From positions 248,001-312,000 of the forward strand of contig OY723322.1 in the NCBI GenBank assembly GCA_963210315.1: 64,000 nt of DNA, in the 5' to 3' direction. The notes beneath the pieces are model-generated. The model saw only the letters and a list, made by a program, of their open reading frames with translations, made no database searches and had not been told where the DNA came from. This DNA is from Rhynchopus euleeides. Taxonomy: Eukaryota > Euglenozoa > Diplonemea > Diplonemida > Diplonemidae. Made by a program: the position numbers and the translations under genes. This document shows positions 1-8,789 of this stretch, piece by piece. The stretch's first letter is position 1. Each line of letters opens with the position of its first letter.

Positions 1-1795
1 GGTGCACAATCATCGAGTGCAGCGCAAACGTTGTGGTGTCAGGGGGCGGGAGGTCGTCGCTGACGTAGCAGAAGTCGCGCACGTCGAGGTAGACAGGGTC
101 GACGTTGGGCAGCAGCTCTGGGTTGACGTGATCGTAGTTCCCAGGGACATGCGGTGCCCCCGAGTCGGGGAGGACGTAGTCGAAGGCACCCGGGTACTCG
201 AGGCGCTTCTGCTGCTGCTGGAAGTTGCAGATGGGGAACCCGATGTGCCCCCCGATCTTGGAGATCCAGTAGCCGTTCTTCGAGAAGCGCTTGAAGGTCA
301 GCACTAGCTCCTCCGGCAGGTCGAACAGCGACAGCTGCTTCACCCCATCGGTGTGCTTGTCGCAGTGGGGGCACTCGTACTTGTTGATTGTTTCGTTGCT
401 GAAATGCGCCGCAAGGCACTCATACACGGTCGTCTGCTCGTCGGGGCTGTCGTTGGGGTTGGAGAACAGATAAAAGGCCCCCATCACAAAGCTGAAGAGG
501 CTCATCGTGAAACCGCCAACCATCTGCCATGCAAAGGCCATCATCATGCGCATGTCAAGGCGCGACACCTTCCCGTCACCGTGCCCAGGGCTCTGGGCGA
601 CGGTCCCTGCCTGACCGTCACCACTCTGCTGCTGCTGCTGCTGCTCCCGCGGCGTCGACGGTGCCGCGCTGCTCTGACTCGCCTGCACCCCATCGCGAGC
701 GGCACCACACTGCACATTGCGCACACGCCTCTGGTCCACCTCCATGCGGAGCACGGGCCGCCTTGAGGCGGGGGGCACTTCGAGCTGTACACGGCGGCAG
801 GGCATGCAGATGGAAGCGCACAACAACGCATCGCAACGCAACACAACACACTCTCACATATCATACCTGCAGCCCGAGGAAAGGCTCGGCACGCAGACTC
901 TCGCCCTGACACTGCGTGCAGCGGATGCAGGAGGCGTAGTGCCCCTCATACACCTCAGACACAGCAGACCGGTACAGCTGTGGTGGTGTGGTGTGGTGTG
1001 TCGTGGTGAAGCGATCTCTCTGCCTCTCTCTCCGCTGGACAAATTAACATCGTCACATGACCGTACACTAACTTAGTCCAAGGTGGTGGCACGGCAGTAC
1101 AGCACGGCACACTTGCATACCCTCGGGTAGTAGGCCCCCCCTGACACACTGCCAGGCAGCTTTCCTTTGCGCATCGCCGCACGCTGCGCGTGGCGCTTGT
1201 CCCGATCGACATTGTCTGTGTACATCTTATCGAGGGTGCGGTACAACAGGATCTGGCGCGCCGCGTGCGGCGACGTAGGGCTTGTGTTCGTGAAGGAGGC
1301 CAGCACCTTGGGCAGGTGGAAGGGGTCCCGCGTCTCGTCGTCAAGCGCGCCCAGAAGGGCCGAGACAAACTCATGCGAGTCCTGCTGGGTGAAGCCGAGG
1401 AACTGCTGGTTGACGGACATCACTGAATAGACGAACCCACGGGGGTCGACAGACGACCCTTCACTCGCCGACATCGCATCGACCAGATCACGCCATGTCC
1501 GCAGCAGCTGCTGCCTCCGGGCATCCTGCCCCCCGCGCAGCAGCGAGCTGACCTCCTGGCCTTGATGCCGTCGCATCATCTCCCGGAAGACACCGCTGTT
1601 CGCCACCACCTGCACCCCGCTGTTGAGGTAGCACGTGTTCCCGATGTTGTGCAGCCCACACACGGGCTCACGGTCCATGCCATCGGGCATCACCTCCGAC
1701 TCCTCCTCCTCCTCCCCCGCCCCTGTGTCTACCTCCACCTGCACATCCGAGGGGTCGGCGGCCATGCTGGCGGCCTCCACCTCACACTGCTCCAC
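1..1795 (-). CDS. USP-family ubiquitin carboxyl-terminal hydrolase, 3' end beyond the window
   Basis: Cysteine-protease deubiquitinase that would remove ubiquitin from substrates. Three exons fit one frame: 1795-1121, 977-867 and 784-1 (continuing past the window). Both introns are phase 0 and begin gtatgc/gtatga. Exon 1 holds an acidic leader, then the Cys box GLHNIGNTCYLNSG (about residues 47-60; catalytic Cys in NTC) and the QQDSHEF box. Exon 2 carries the first zinc-knuckle cysteines (CIRCTQC). Exon 3 has a poly-Gln tract, a hydrophobic stretch around MSLFSFVMGAFYLF, the second knuckle YECPHC and the LTFKRF strand. The frame runs into LHSMIVH at the window edge, where the catalytic His box should follow. 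The family is clear from two of the three catalytic boxes; the subfamily is not assigned. The hydrophobic stretch is unusual for a USP and could be a membrane-anchoring insert or simply the domain core. Confidence 0.88.
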
Positions 1796-3839
1796 AGAGC
1801 CGGATGGTCTGGAGGGTTACCGCATACACATACACAGTGATGCAGCCTGCAGAGGGGGCATGTTGTGTGGCACGGAACAAGACAAATTAAACCCCCCCCT
1901 CCCCCCTCCCCTAGGCCCAACAATTGGGGTACCCCCATTGGGGGCCCTCGCTACCAAGTGTGACTGAGTGAGAAAAAGTGAGAAGTCAGCCACGTTTGGC
2001 TGCAAACTGACGACTCGTGACTCACAGTGACTCGTAGCGAGGTCCCCCATTGGCACATTTTTTTTCGTTCGGAAGTTGCAAGAGCTAGCTGGTGGCTGGT
2101 GGGGAACGGGGTTGGGGGGGGGGGGAGAGGGCAGGGCCTCCGCCTTTCCACAGAGAGCAGCAGTAATTTTGTATTATAATAGCCTCCCTTGGAAGAGGAG
2201 GGGGGGGGGGGGGAGGGAGGGGGGCGGGGGGGGAAGGGGAAGGGGTTCACGCCCCCAACTATAGGGAACCGAGCCCCCCCTCCCCCCTCCATCGATCGGG
2301 GTTTGCTACAAACAATGTGCTCCACACCCCCACCCCACCCCCCCCCCCTCCGCCTCTCCCCTACTCGAGGGGAAAGGGGCAGACGGGGGGGAGGGGGAGG
2401 GGGAAATGCGGCGGTGCACGGCACGCACACACACACACAGCACAGCACAAAACCACCACGACCACCCTCTCCCCTGCCCCCCCCCCTGCCGCCCCACCCC
2501 GCCTCACCCTATATAGGGATCCTCACGACCTTCCAAATCCTCCTCACACACACTCCCGATTCGTGACAACGACCTAGCTGTACACAGGCCTGGTGTTGAA
2601 ATGAGATGCGTCTGAAGAAGGGTTGCTCGTGAGTGGAGGAAGAAGGAGAAAGACAGAGAGAAAGGGGGGGAGGGTGGTGGGAGGGAGCGGGGGTGGGTGG
2701 GGGGGGGGGGGGGAGGGGGTTGGTGCGAGAGAGAAGACGCAATACAGGGAGGGAGTGAGGTACATAATCTGTTTTGTTGGGGGGGGGGGGGGGAGGGAGG
2801 GGGGTATCGACAACAGCAGCAACCCTGGCGTGTGGGAGGGGGAGGGGGGGGGGGGGCCAGGGTCGTCGTGGCGTGTGCACAAAATAAAGGGTCCGCCGGA
2901 TATATTTTTGTCGTTTTTTTTTGTTTTTTTTCATATCGGAAAACCACACACACACACACCCCGGAAGAAATATGGCGGAAACGCGGAGTGGGTTTGTGCA
3001 AAAAGAAGGAGGGGGAATAAAGGGAACTACTTATTTTTTGGGAGCCTGTTGTTAGCAGGCAAGTGAGACAGGATGAAGAATAATATAGACTCATAAGAGA
3101 GGGGGTGGCGGGGTAGGGCGGGAAAGCCCCGTGGTAGGTGCAACTGAGGTGTTCTGCTTTTATTTTCCTCTTTGTCCGGTGTCTGACCTGCTTGGATTGA
3201 CAAAAACGAGTTGTTCTGATATATTTTTTTCACATCACCGTGCGTGTGTCATGTCCAGCAGGGCCGATACGAAAAATAACGACACGGTCTTCTTTTGACA
3301 GAAAGAGTGTGCCATCTGGACAACAGTATCCTATCCGGTGAAAGCAGCCCACCCACGAAGGACCTTCACGCCCCTCCCACCCACCCTCAGTGCCAAGCCT
3401 GCAGGGGCTGGTAGAGGCCCTGCAGGAACCGGCACGGTTTCCCTCGTCAGCCCTTTCCGGAGGGATCTAAGAAAAAAGAGCACGGTCACTGTATTTTTTC
3501 AGGGGGGGGGGGGGGAAACTTGGAAAAACAAACTGGTGAAACAACACAACTTGGAGAAAATATTGGGAAATGGGGGGGTGGTGGTGGTGGGGTGTCTCAG
3601 GCGGCAACCCCCTGCCGCATGCATGCGCTGGTCGGCATGCGGTGTGAATCCGGACGCCGTTCCACGGACACATCCGGGAGAGAGGACGTGCCTGAGAGTG
3701 CTGCTAGGAGGGCAGCGAGGAGGGAGATGGGGCGCCATGGGAGGCCGTCAACACTGACAGGTGGTACAAAGGGAGGGGGTGTGGCAAGACGCTCTCCGTG
3801 TTCGGCTGAATGTTTTGCCGCGTTTGCCTGGCGGGCGGC
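1796..3839. other. Noncoding, G-run-rich intergenic region
   Basis: No supportable gene. The stretch 2100-2870 has repeated runs of ten or more G on the plus strand (about 2115, 2203, 2698, 2779, 2846), mixed with CA microsatellites near 2427 and 2946, and another long G run lies near 3502. Open frames here are low-complexity Gly/Pro shadows of these runs. It separates the 5' end of the USP gene from the 3' end of the coiled-coil gene. Confidence 0.7.
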
Positions 3840-5372
3840 CTAGTAGTAACGCGCGGGCGACGGCGACAGGGACTTAATCGGGGAGGCGGCGATGGACGCA
3901 TGGATGGAGGCACGGAGCGGCGACGAGTAGTCAGCCAGTGCCAGATCGCGCGTGCGCGGCGAGAGGGTCTCAAGGTAGGCGATGCGGCGGGGGCTGGCGT
4001 CGTGCACAGCACGCGTGATGGATGCGTGGGTGGCGGTGCCATGTGCAGTGGCAGCGTCGATGCTGGCAGCCCGTGCAGAGGCGGCAGCGGTTGCCTCGGC
4101 AGAGGATGCCGACAGCTCGGCCTGGCGGCGTGCAGCCAGGGCGGCATCCTCAGCACCCTGGCGCTGGCGCTCGATGGAGGCGTGCTGCACGGCGTTGTCG
4201 CGGGTGGTGCGCGTGACGGCCTCGCGGCTGCTGGCACGGACAACGTTGGCCTCGCTCAGTGCCAGGGTGCGGCCGGCGCGCTGCAGGGACCCCGCAGCCT
4301 CTGCCGCCTGCGCACGCGCAACAGACTCGTCGGTCAGCTTCTGGGACAGCGTGGTGGAGGCCACGTTGGCATCGGCACGTGCAGAGCTCGCCTCAGACGC
4401 AGCAGCCCTCGCAGCAGCCTCGCTCTCGTTGAGGCGGTTCTGCGCGTCGATGGTGGCCACCTCCTCCGACTTGGCGCGGGTGGCAGACGCCACCGCCTCT
4501 GCCTGCGCAGTGCTGAGGAACATCTGCTTCGCCTTCAGGTCCTGCTCACGTGCAGCCGCATCGGCCTTGGCGGCAGCTGCAGCCGCACGCACCGCCTCGT
4601 GCTCGCGCTCCAGGGCAGCCAGCTGGGCAGCAGCCTCGCGCTCAGCGGTCAGGGCCTCGCGTGCCGCAGCAGATGCGGTGGCCAGGGAGGCAGCCGCGTC
4701 GTAGCGCTGCCTCTCGGCAGCCAGGGCGTTCGCCGCCGCCTCCGTCGCGCGCGTCTGCGACATCTGGGCCGACGCTGCGGCGTCCTGCGCGCTGCGCTCT
4801 GCAGCCTTCTCCGCAGCGGCAGCGGCGGCGGCCTGCTGGGCAGCAGCAGAGGCACGTGTGCGCTGCACAGAGGACTCTGCGTCACGTGCCGTGCGCTCGG
4901 CTTCCATGGATGCAGCACGCGCCGCCGCCGCTGCGGCAGACTGCTCCTTCTCGAGGGCCGCCTGGTTTGCGATGCTGGCAGCTGTGTTGGCAGCGTTCAG
5001 CGCTGCGTCTGCGGTGGTCACATGTGCCTGCGCTGTGCCAAACTCGTTCTGACGTGCACTGACGTCCGCAGTGGCGTAGGTGCTTTCGCGCACGGCAGAC
5101 TCGTGCAGCGAAGCTGTCGCAGCAGCACGTGCCTCGGCCTCCGCTGCAGCGCGCGCCTGTGCATCTGTCCTGCTGGACTGCAGGGCTGCGTCCACCTGGG
5201 CCTGCGACGCCGCAGCACCAGCCAGTGCAGCGCTCGACGAAAGGGACGACGCGCGGTACGCCGCACTGGTGGCGTGACCGTGGGCCGACGCTTCGTTGAT
5301 GGCGTGGGTGTGGCTCAGGGCCGTGTGCACAGGGTCCACGACAGGCACGATGTAACGCGGCGAGTAGGCCAT
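3840..5372 (-). CDS. Alanine-rich coiled-coil protein, 510 aa
   Basis: Single-exon frame starting MAYSPRYIVPVV and ending SPSPARYY. The central part, about residues 50-440, is an almost unbroken Ala/Glu/Arg/Gln helix-forming sequence with heptad-like spacing, typical of long coiled coils. The ends are Ser/Pro/Tyr-rich. No catalytic motif, signal peptide or membrane segment is visible. I chose the ATG at 5372 because the frame upstream (to 5777) turns into low-complexity, His/Cys-containing sequence and the segment just before it looks like 5' UTR. It could be a filament or cytoskeletal scaffold; that is inference from composition only, and no family was recognised. The plus-strand open frame across the same interval is a compositional shadow. 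Confidence 0.75.
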   Translation of the reverse strand: MAYSPRYIVPVVDPVHTALSHTHAINEASAHGHATSAAYRASSLSSSAALAGAAASQAQVDAALQSSRTDAQARAAAEAEARAAATASLHESAVRESTYATADVSARQNEFGTAQAHVTTADAALNAANTAASIANQAALEKEQSAAAAAARAASMEAERTARDAESSVQRTRASAAAQQAAAAAAAEKAAERSAQDAAASAQMSQTRATEAAANALAAERQRYDAAASLATASAAAREALTAEREAAAQLAALEREHEAVRAAAAAAKADAAAREQDLKAKQMFLSTAQAEAVASATRAKSEEVATIDAQNRLNESEAAARAAASEASSARADANVASTTLSQKLTDESVARAQAAEAAGSLQRAGRTLALSEANVVRASSREAVTRTTRDNAVQHASIERQRQGAEDAALAARRQAELSASSAEATAAASARAASIDAATAHGTATHASITRAVHDASPRRIAYLETLSPRTRDLALADYSSPLRASIHASIAASPIKSLSPSPARYY

Positions 5373-5745
5373 TGTAGCTGTGACGTAAGAAGACAACAAC
5401 AATGCTCTGCAGGGCGGTGGTGCAAGGGTGCGAAAAAAGTGCAGTGACCCCCCCGACCCCCGAAATCGCGACTCCTGGAAAAAATCACTGGTGGCAGTGA
5501 GAAACAAAAAAGTGCGCAACAAACAACAAGCGATTATCAACAAGGGAAAGGGGCTCTGGGGTTCTGGGATTTCTGAGCTGCCTACTGGCCTACAATCGAC
5601 GCGGTGCTCGCACTCGGTGGCAACAGGGTGCAGCACAGCGATAGAGAACAACCGCACCCCAGCAAAGGGGCGCGTGGGACACGACGCAGGCCCGACGCGC
5701 ATTGGCAAATGCACCCTGAGCCGTGTCGCTTCGTCACTCCGCTGA

Positions 5746-8541
5746 TCACTTCGCTTGCGATCGAAGCAGCGTCGCAAGGCGCCTGTTCGTTGGCATCAGC
5801 GACTCATCCCCCTCGAACCTGCTGGGGCTCGACGCACGCTCACCCCCAGTGTCCTTATCTGCTTGTGACTTTGCCGCAAGGCGGCGCAACGGCTTCGCGG
5901 GGAGCGACCCGGCGAAGTGTGGGGCGTCTGCGTCGACAAACTCGAGAGGGGGCAATACGAGGCCGATGCCACGCCCTGCCGCCCCCCCCTCGCCACCCTC
6001 CTCCCCGTCAGCAGCCGACCGGCGACGCTCTGCAACCTGCCCCCGACGCACTTCCTTCGGCGGCAGGCGGCTGATGGGCTGCCGCTTGGGCCCTGCCGCC
6101 GCAGCCTGCTGCTGCTTCGCCTGCTGCTGCGCCTTGCCCCGCGGGATCACATTCTCCTGCCGCACCCCCTCATACCCCTCCCGCTCCCTGCCCGCAGCCT
6201 GCCCGCCGGCCAGCAGGGCGCTGGCCTCCTTGGAGCTGACCAACTTGCTGTTCGTCACCTTGAAGCTCCCCAGGCTGCCGACACGCCTGCTCTGCTTGCT
6301 CGCCCCGTTGTTCTGCGCCCCCTCCAGCAGCGAGAGCCGCGGCAGAAAGTTCTTGTCGTACTTCACAACCAGCGACGGCGACAGCGGCGGCACCTGCTGC
6401 TGCTGCTGCTGCCGCCTCACCCCCTCCGCACGCTGCGCCTCCTTCTGGGTCATGCGGTACGCCGCCTTCTTCCCCGCCTTCTGCACCGCCTCCACCTCCG
6501 CCATCTTCTGCTTGAGAAACAGCTCCGCATCCGCCTTCTTAAGCGACAGCAACAGGCTGTTCGGCAGGTCATGCGCCGACCCCTCCCCCTTCTGCGCACC
6601 CCCACCGCCCGATTCCTCCGACACCCCCGACGACGACAGCACCTCCTCCTCCTCCCCCACCCACTGCCTCTCCGCCCGGTCCGCGATCAGCCGGTTCTGC
6701 TTGTCAATGGCACGGTTCCACTTCCGGTCATACCGCCTCTCCCGACGAGCCGGGGCAACGCCTGAACCCTTCACCCCTCCACCGCCACCACCACGCCCTT
6801 CATTTTTGAGATACACAGGCGAGGGGATGGGCGATGGGATTGGAGACCCCTCCTCACCTCCCTCAACCACCGAGGAAGACTCGACAGCGATAATCGAACC
6901 CGGCCTGCCATCACGCACCGGACTGGCCGCCGGACTGCTCGCCTGGAGCTGCACCCCATCTACCATGAAATGGCTGTTGCTGTTGCTGTAGCTGCGGCTG
7001 CGGCTGCCACCGCACTCCGGGGTGACCTCACGCGACCCCCCGCCTGCCAGGCTCGCGATGGAAGCGGTGGACCTCCTCCGCTGCCTCACGGAGGAGGGCG
7101 TCAGCATGCCGGACCTCTGCCGCGACAGCGACACCCCCGACCCCCTCCTCGACGCAAAGCTGGACACCCTCGAGCAGACCCCCCGGGGCGAGAGGTGCAG
7201 CGACACGCAGGCACCCCCCCCCTCCTCCTCCGCCACCCCGCCCTCCGGGTCTTCGCCGCAGGCCCACAGCCCCTGGAGGGACGGCCTGCCTGACGCCGCC
7301 CCCCCAGGGGAGGACGCGCGGCTGCGCGGGGACCGCAGGGAGCCCCTGGGCGAGCTGCCGCACCGGGAAGCCCCCCCGGCCGGCGCACCCCCCTCCCCTT
7401 CTTCCTCCTCCGCCCCCGCCTCGGAGGCGGCGCCGAAGCGCAGCCCCAGCCCGAAGTCGCCCTCCTCATCCTCCTCCCCCTCCCCGCCCTGCAGGAAATC
7501 CTGCAGCATGCGGGCGCGGCGCGCCTCATCCGTCTCCTCCTCTTCCTCCTCCACCTCAACTTCCTCCGCCCCGCCCGGCGGCTCGCCCTGTGGTCTGTCA
7601 GGGTCGGGGTGGGGCTGTCCGGCAGGCTGTGCCTGCTGCACGGCAGGCGCGCCGGATCTTGCCGAGCCGGGGGTCCGGTTCCGGGAGGACCTCTGTTTGA
7701 CCCGGATCCGGTTGGAGGGTTTGTTGATCTGCTCGGAGATGACGGCAGCCTCGCGGCGCTTCTCCGCGGCGTGCTGTGCCTCCAGGTCGGCCATCAGGCG
7801 AATCAGCAAGGCGGCGCGCTCCGCCTTTGGCAGGACATGCCCCTGCCAGGAGGGCCCATTCTGCTGCGTGTCAGCCTGAGAAAGAGGCCTCCCCGGCACC
7901 CTCCCCCGCGACGCAGAGTGAACCGAGGCGCGGGACTGCCGCCCCCCCGGCACCAGGGAGTAGGAGCCGCGCGCAGCCACCTTGAACTCCTCCCGGTAGC
8001 CCCCCCTCTCCAGCCTCTCGATGCACCGGTCGTCGGTGTCGACCGCAAACTCCTCCGCACCCGGGAGGAGATCTGCCACGTCGTCGTCGTCGTCACCCTC
8101 CTGCTGCTGGTCGTGCGACCACCTCGCAAAACCCTCCTCTGCCGAAGGCGGCACGGGAGGAGGAGGAGGCGGGAGGGCCAGGGCTGCAGCCTCTGCAGAC
8201 TGAGTGCTGCCGCGCGGCGACACGCTGGGGGAGTGTTGAGGCCGCACCGAACCCTTCCGCAGAGGCCGGGCTGCAGGGTGGCGGGGGGAGGCAGTGGCGG
8301 CGGTGGCGGCCACCGTGGTTGCGGAGGCGGAGGACGGGGTGCGGTTGCGCGGGGCTTTAGCGGCGGTGTTGGCGTTGCTGCTGCGTGCGGCCAGCCCCTG
8401 CTGGGGGGCCTTGAGGGGCTTCTTCAGCACCTGGTGGGCGGAGGGGGCGCGGCGCATCACGGGAGGGGGTGCGGCATCGGGGGCTTCTGCCGGGGTCGGC
8501 TCTCGCTTGGGCAGCGGGGCAGCTGCGGCGGACGCCGCCAT
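5746..8541 (-). CDS. Large low-complexity protein of unknown function, about 931 aa
   Basis: Long uninterrupted minus-strand frame. The frame extends to 8649, but that upstream end begins with GTG and includes a poly-Pro tract from a homopolymer run. The first ATG in frame, giving MAASAAAAP, lies at 8541. The protein is mostly disordered: Ala/Pro-rich at the N terminus, Glu-rich acidic blocks in the middle (EEVEVEEEEEETDE), Ser/Arg/Gly blocks, then a basic helical part (RRERRYDRKWNRAIDKQNR) and a Lys/Ala/Glu helix (KKADAELFLKQKMAEVEAVQKAGKK). It ends LATLLRSQAK. No known domain recognised. The 374-base gap to the next gene downstream contains no other gene. Nuclear or cytoskeletal scaffold roles are both possible. 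Confidence 0.65.
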   Translation of the reverse strand: MAASAAAAPLPKREPTPAEAPDAAPPPVMRRAPSAHQVLKKPLKAPQQGLAARSSNANTAAKAPRNRTPSSASATTVAATAATASPRHPAARPLRKGSVRPQHSPSVSPRGSTQSAEAAALALPPPPPPVPPSAEEGFARWSHDQQQEGDDDDDVADLLPGAEEFAVDTDDRCIERLERGGYREEFKVAARGSYSLVPGGRQSRASVHSASRGRVPGRPLSQADTQQNGPSWQGHVLPKAERAALLIRLMADLEAQHAAEKRREAAVISEQINKPSNRIRVKQRSSRNRTPGSARSGAPAVQQAQPAGQPHPDPDRPQGEPPGGAEEVEVEEEEEETDEARRARMLQDFLQGGEGEEDEEGDFGLGLRFGAASEAGAEEEEGEGGAPAGGASRCGSSPRGSLRSPRSRASSPGGAASGRPSLQGLWACGEDPEGGVAEEEGGGACVSLHLSPRGVCSRVSSFASRRGSGVSLSRQRSGMLTPSSVRQRRRSTASIASLAGGGSREVTPECGGSRSRSYSNSNSHFMVDGVQLQASSPAASPVRDGRPGSIIAVESSSVVEGGEEGSPIPSPIPSPVYLKNEGRGGGGGGVKGSGVAPARRERRYDRKWNRAIDKQNRLIADRAERQWVGEEEEVLSSSGVSEESGGGGAQKGEGSAHDLPNSLLLSLKKADAELFLKQKMAEVEAVQKAGKKAAYRMTQKEAQRAEGVRRQQQQQQVPPLSPSLVVKYDKNFLPRLSLLEGAQNNGASKQSRRVGSLGSFKVTNSKLVSSKEASALLAGGQAAGREREGYEGVRQENVIPRGKAQQQAKQQQAAAAGPKRQPISRLPPKEVRRGQVAERRRSAADGEEGGEGGAAGRGIGLVLPPLEFVDADAPHFAGSLPAKPLRRLAAKSQADKDTGGERASSPSRFEGDESLMPTNRRLATLLRSQAK

Positions 8542-8789
8542 CGCATCCTGCTGTGAAGCCTGCGATGCCTGCGGGGGGGGGGGGGGGGGTGGGGTGCGGT
8601 GGGGGTGTCTGCTAAAAGGTGAAGAATAAGGCCCGCGCAACGGATTCACCCCCCCCCCCTCTTCTCCCCAGCAGCTGTTGAGTGCATCGCACAGCTTTTA
8701 TTTTGCCAGCAGCAGGCAGGGCCGCTGAGGGTGGGGGTGAAGGGGGCGGGCGGGAGGGGGGAGACATCCCGATAGGATAAGACAGCAAA

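Noticed and set aside
3810-5447. 545-codon plus-strand open frame
   Set aside because: Antisense shadow of the alanine-rich coiled-coil gene; stop codons are rare opposite GCN-rich sequence.
5373-5777. Upstream extension of the coiled-coil protein
   Set aside because: Composition changes abruptly at MAYSPRY, and the extension overlaps the 3' end of the neighbouring gene; probably 5' UTR.
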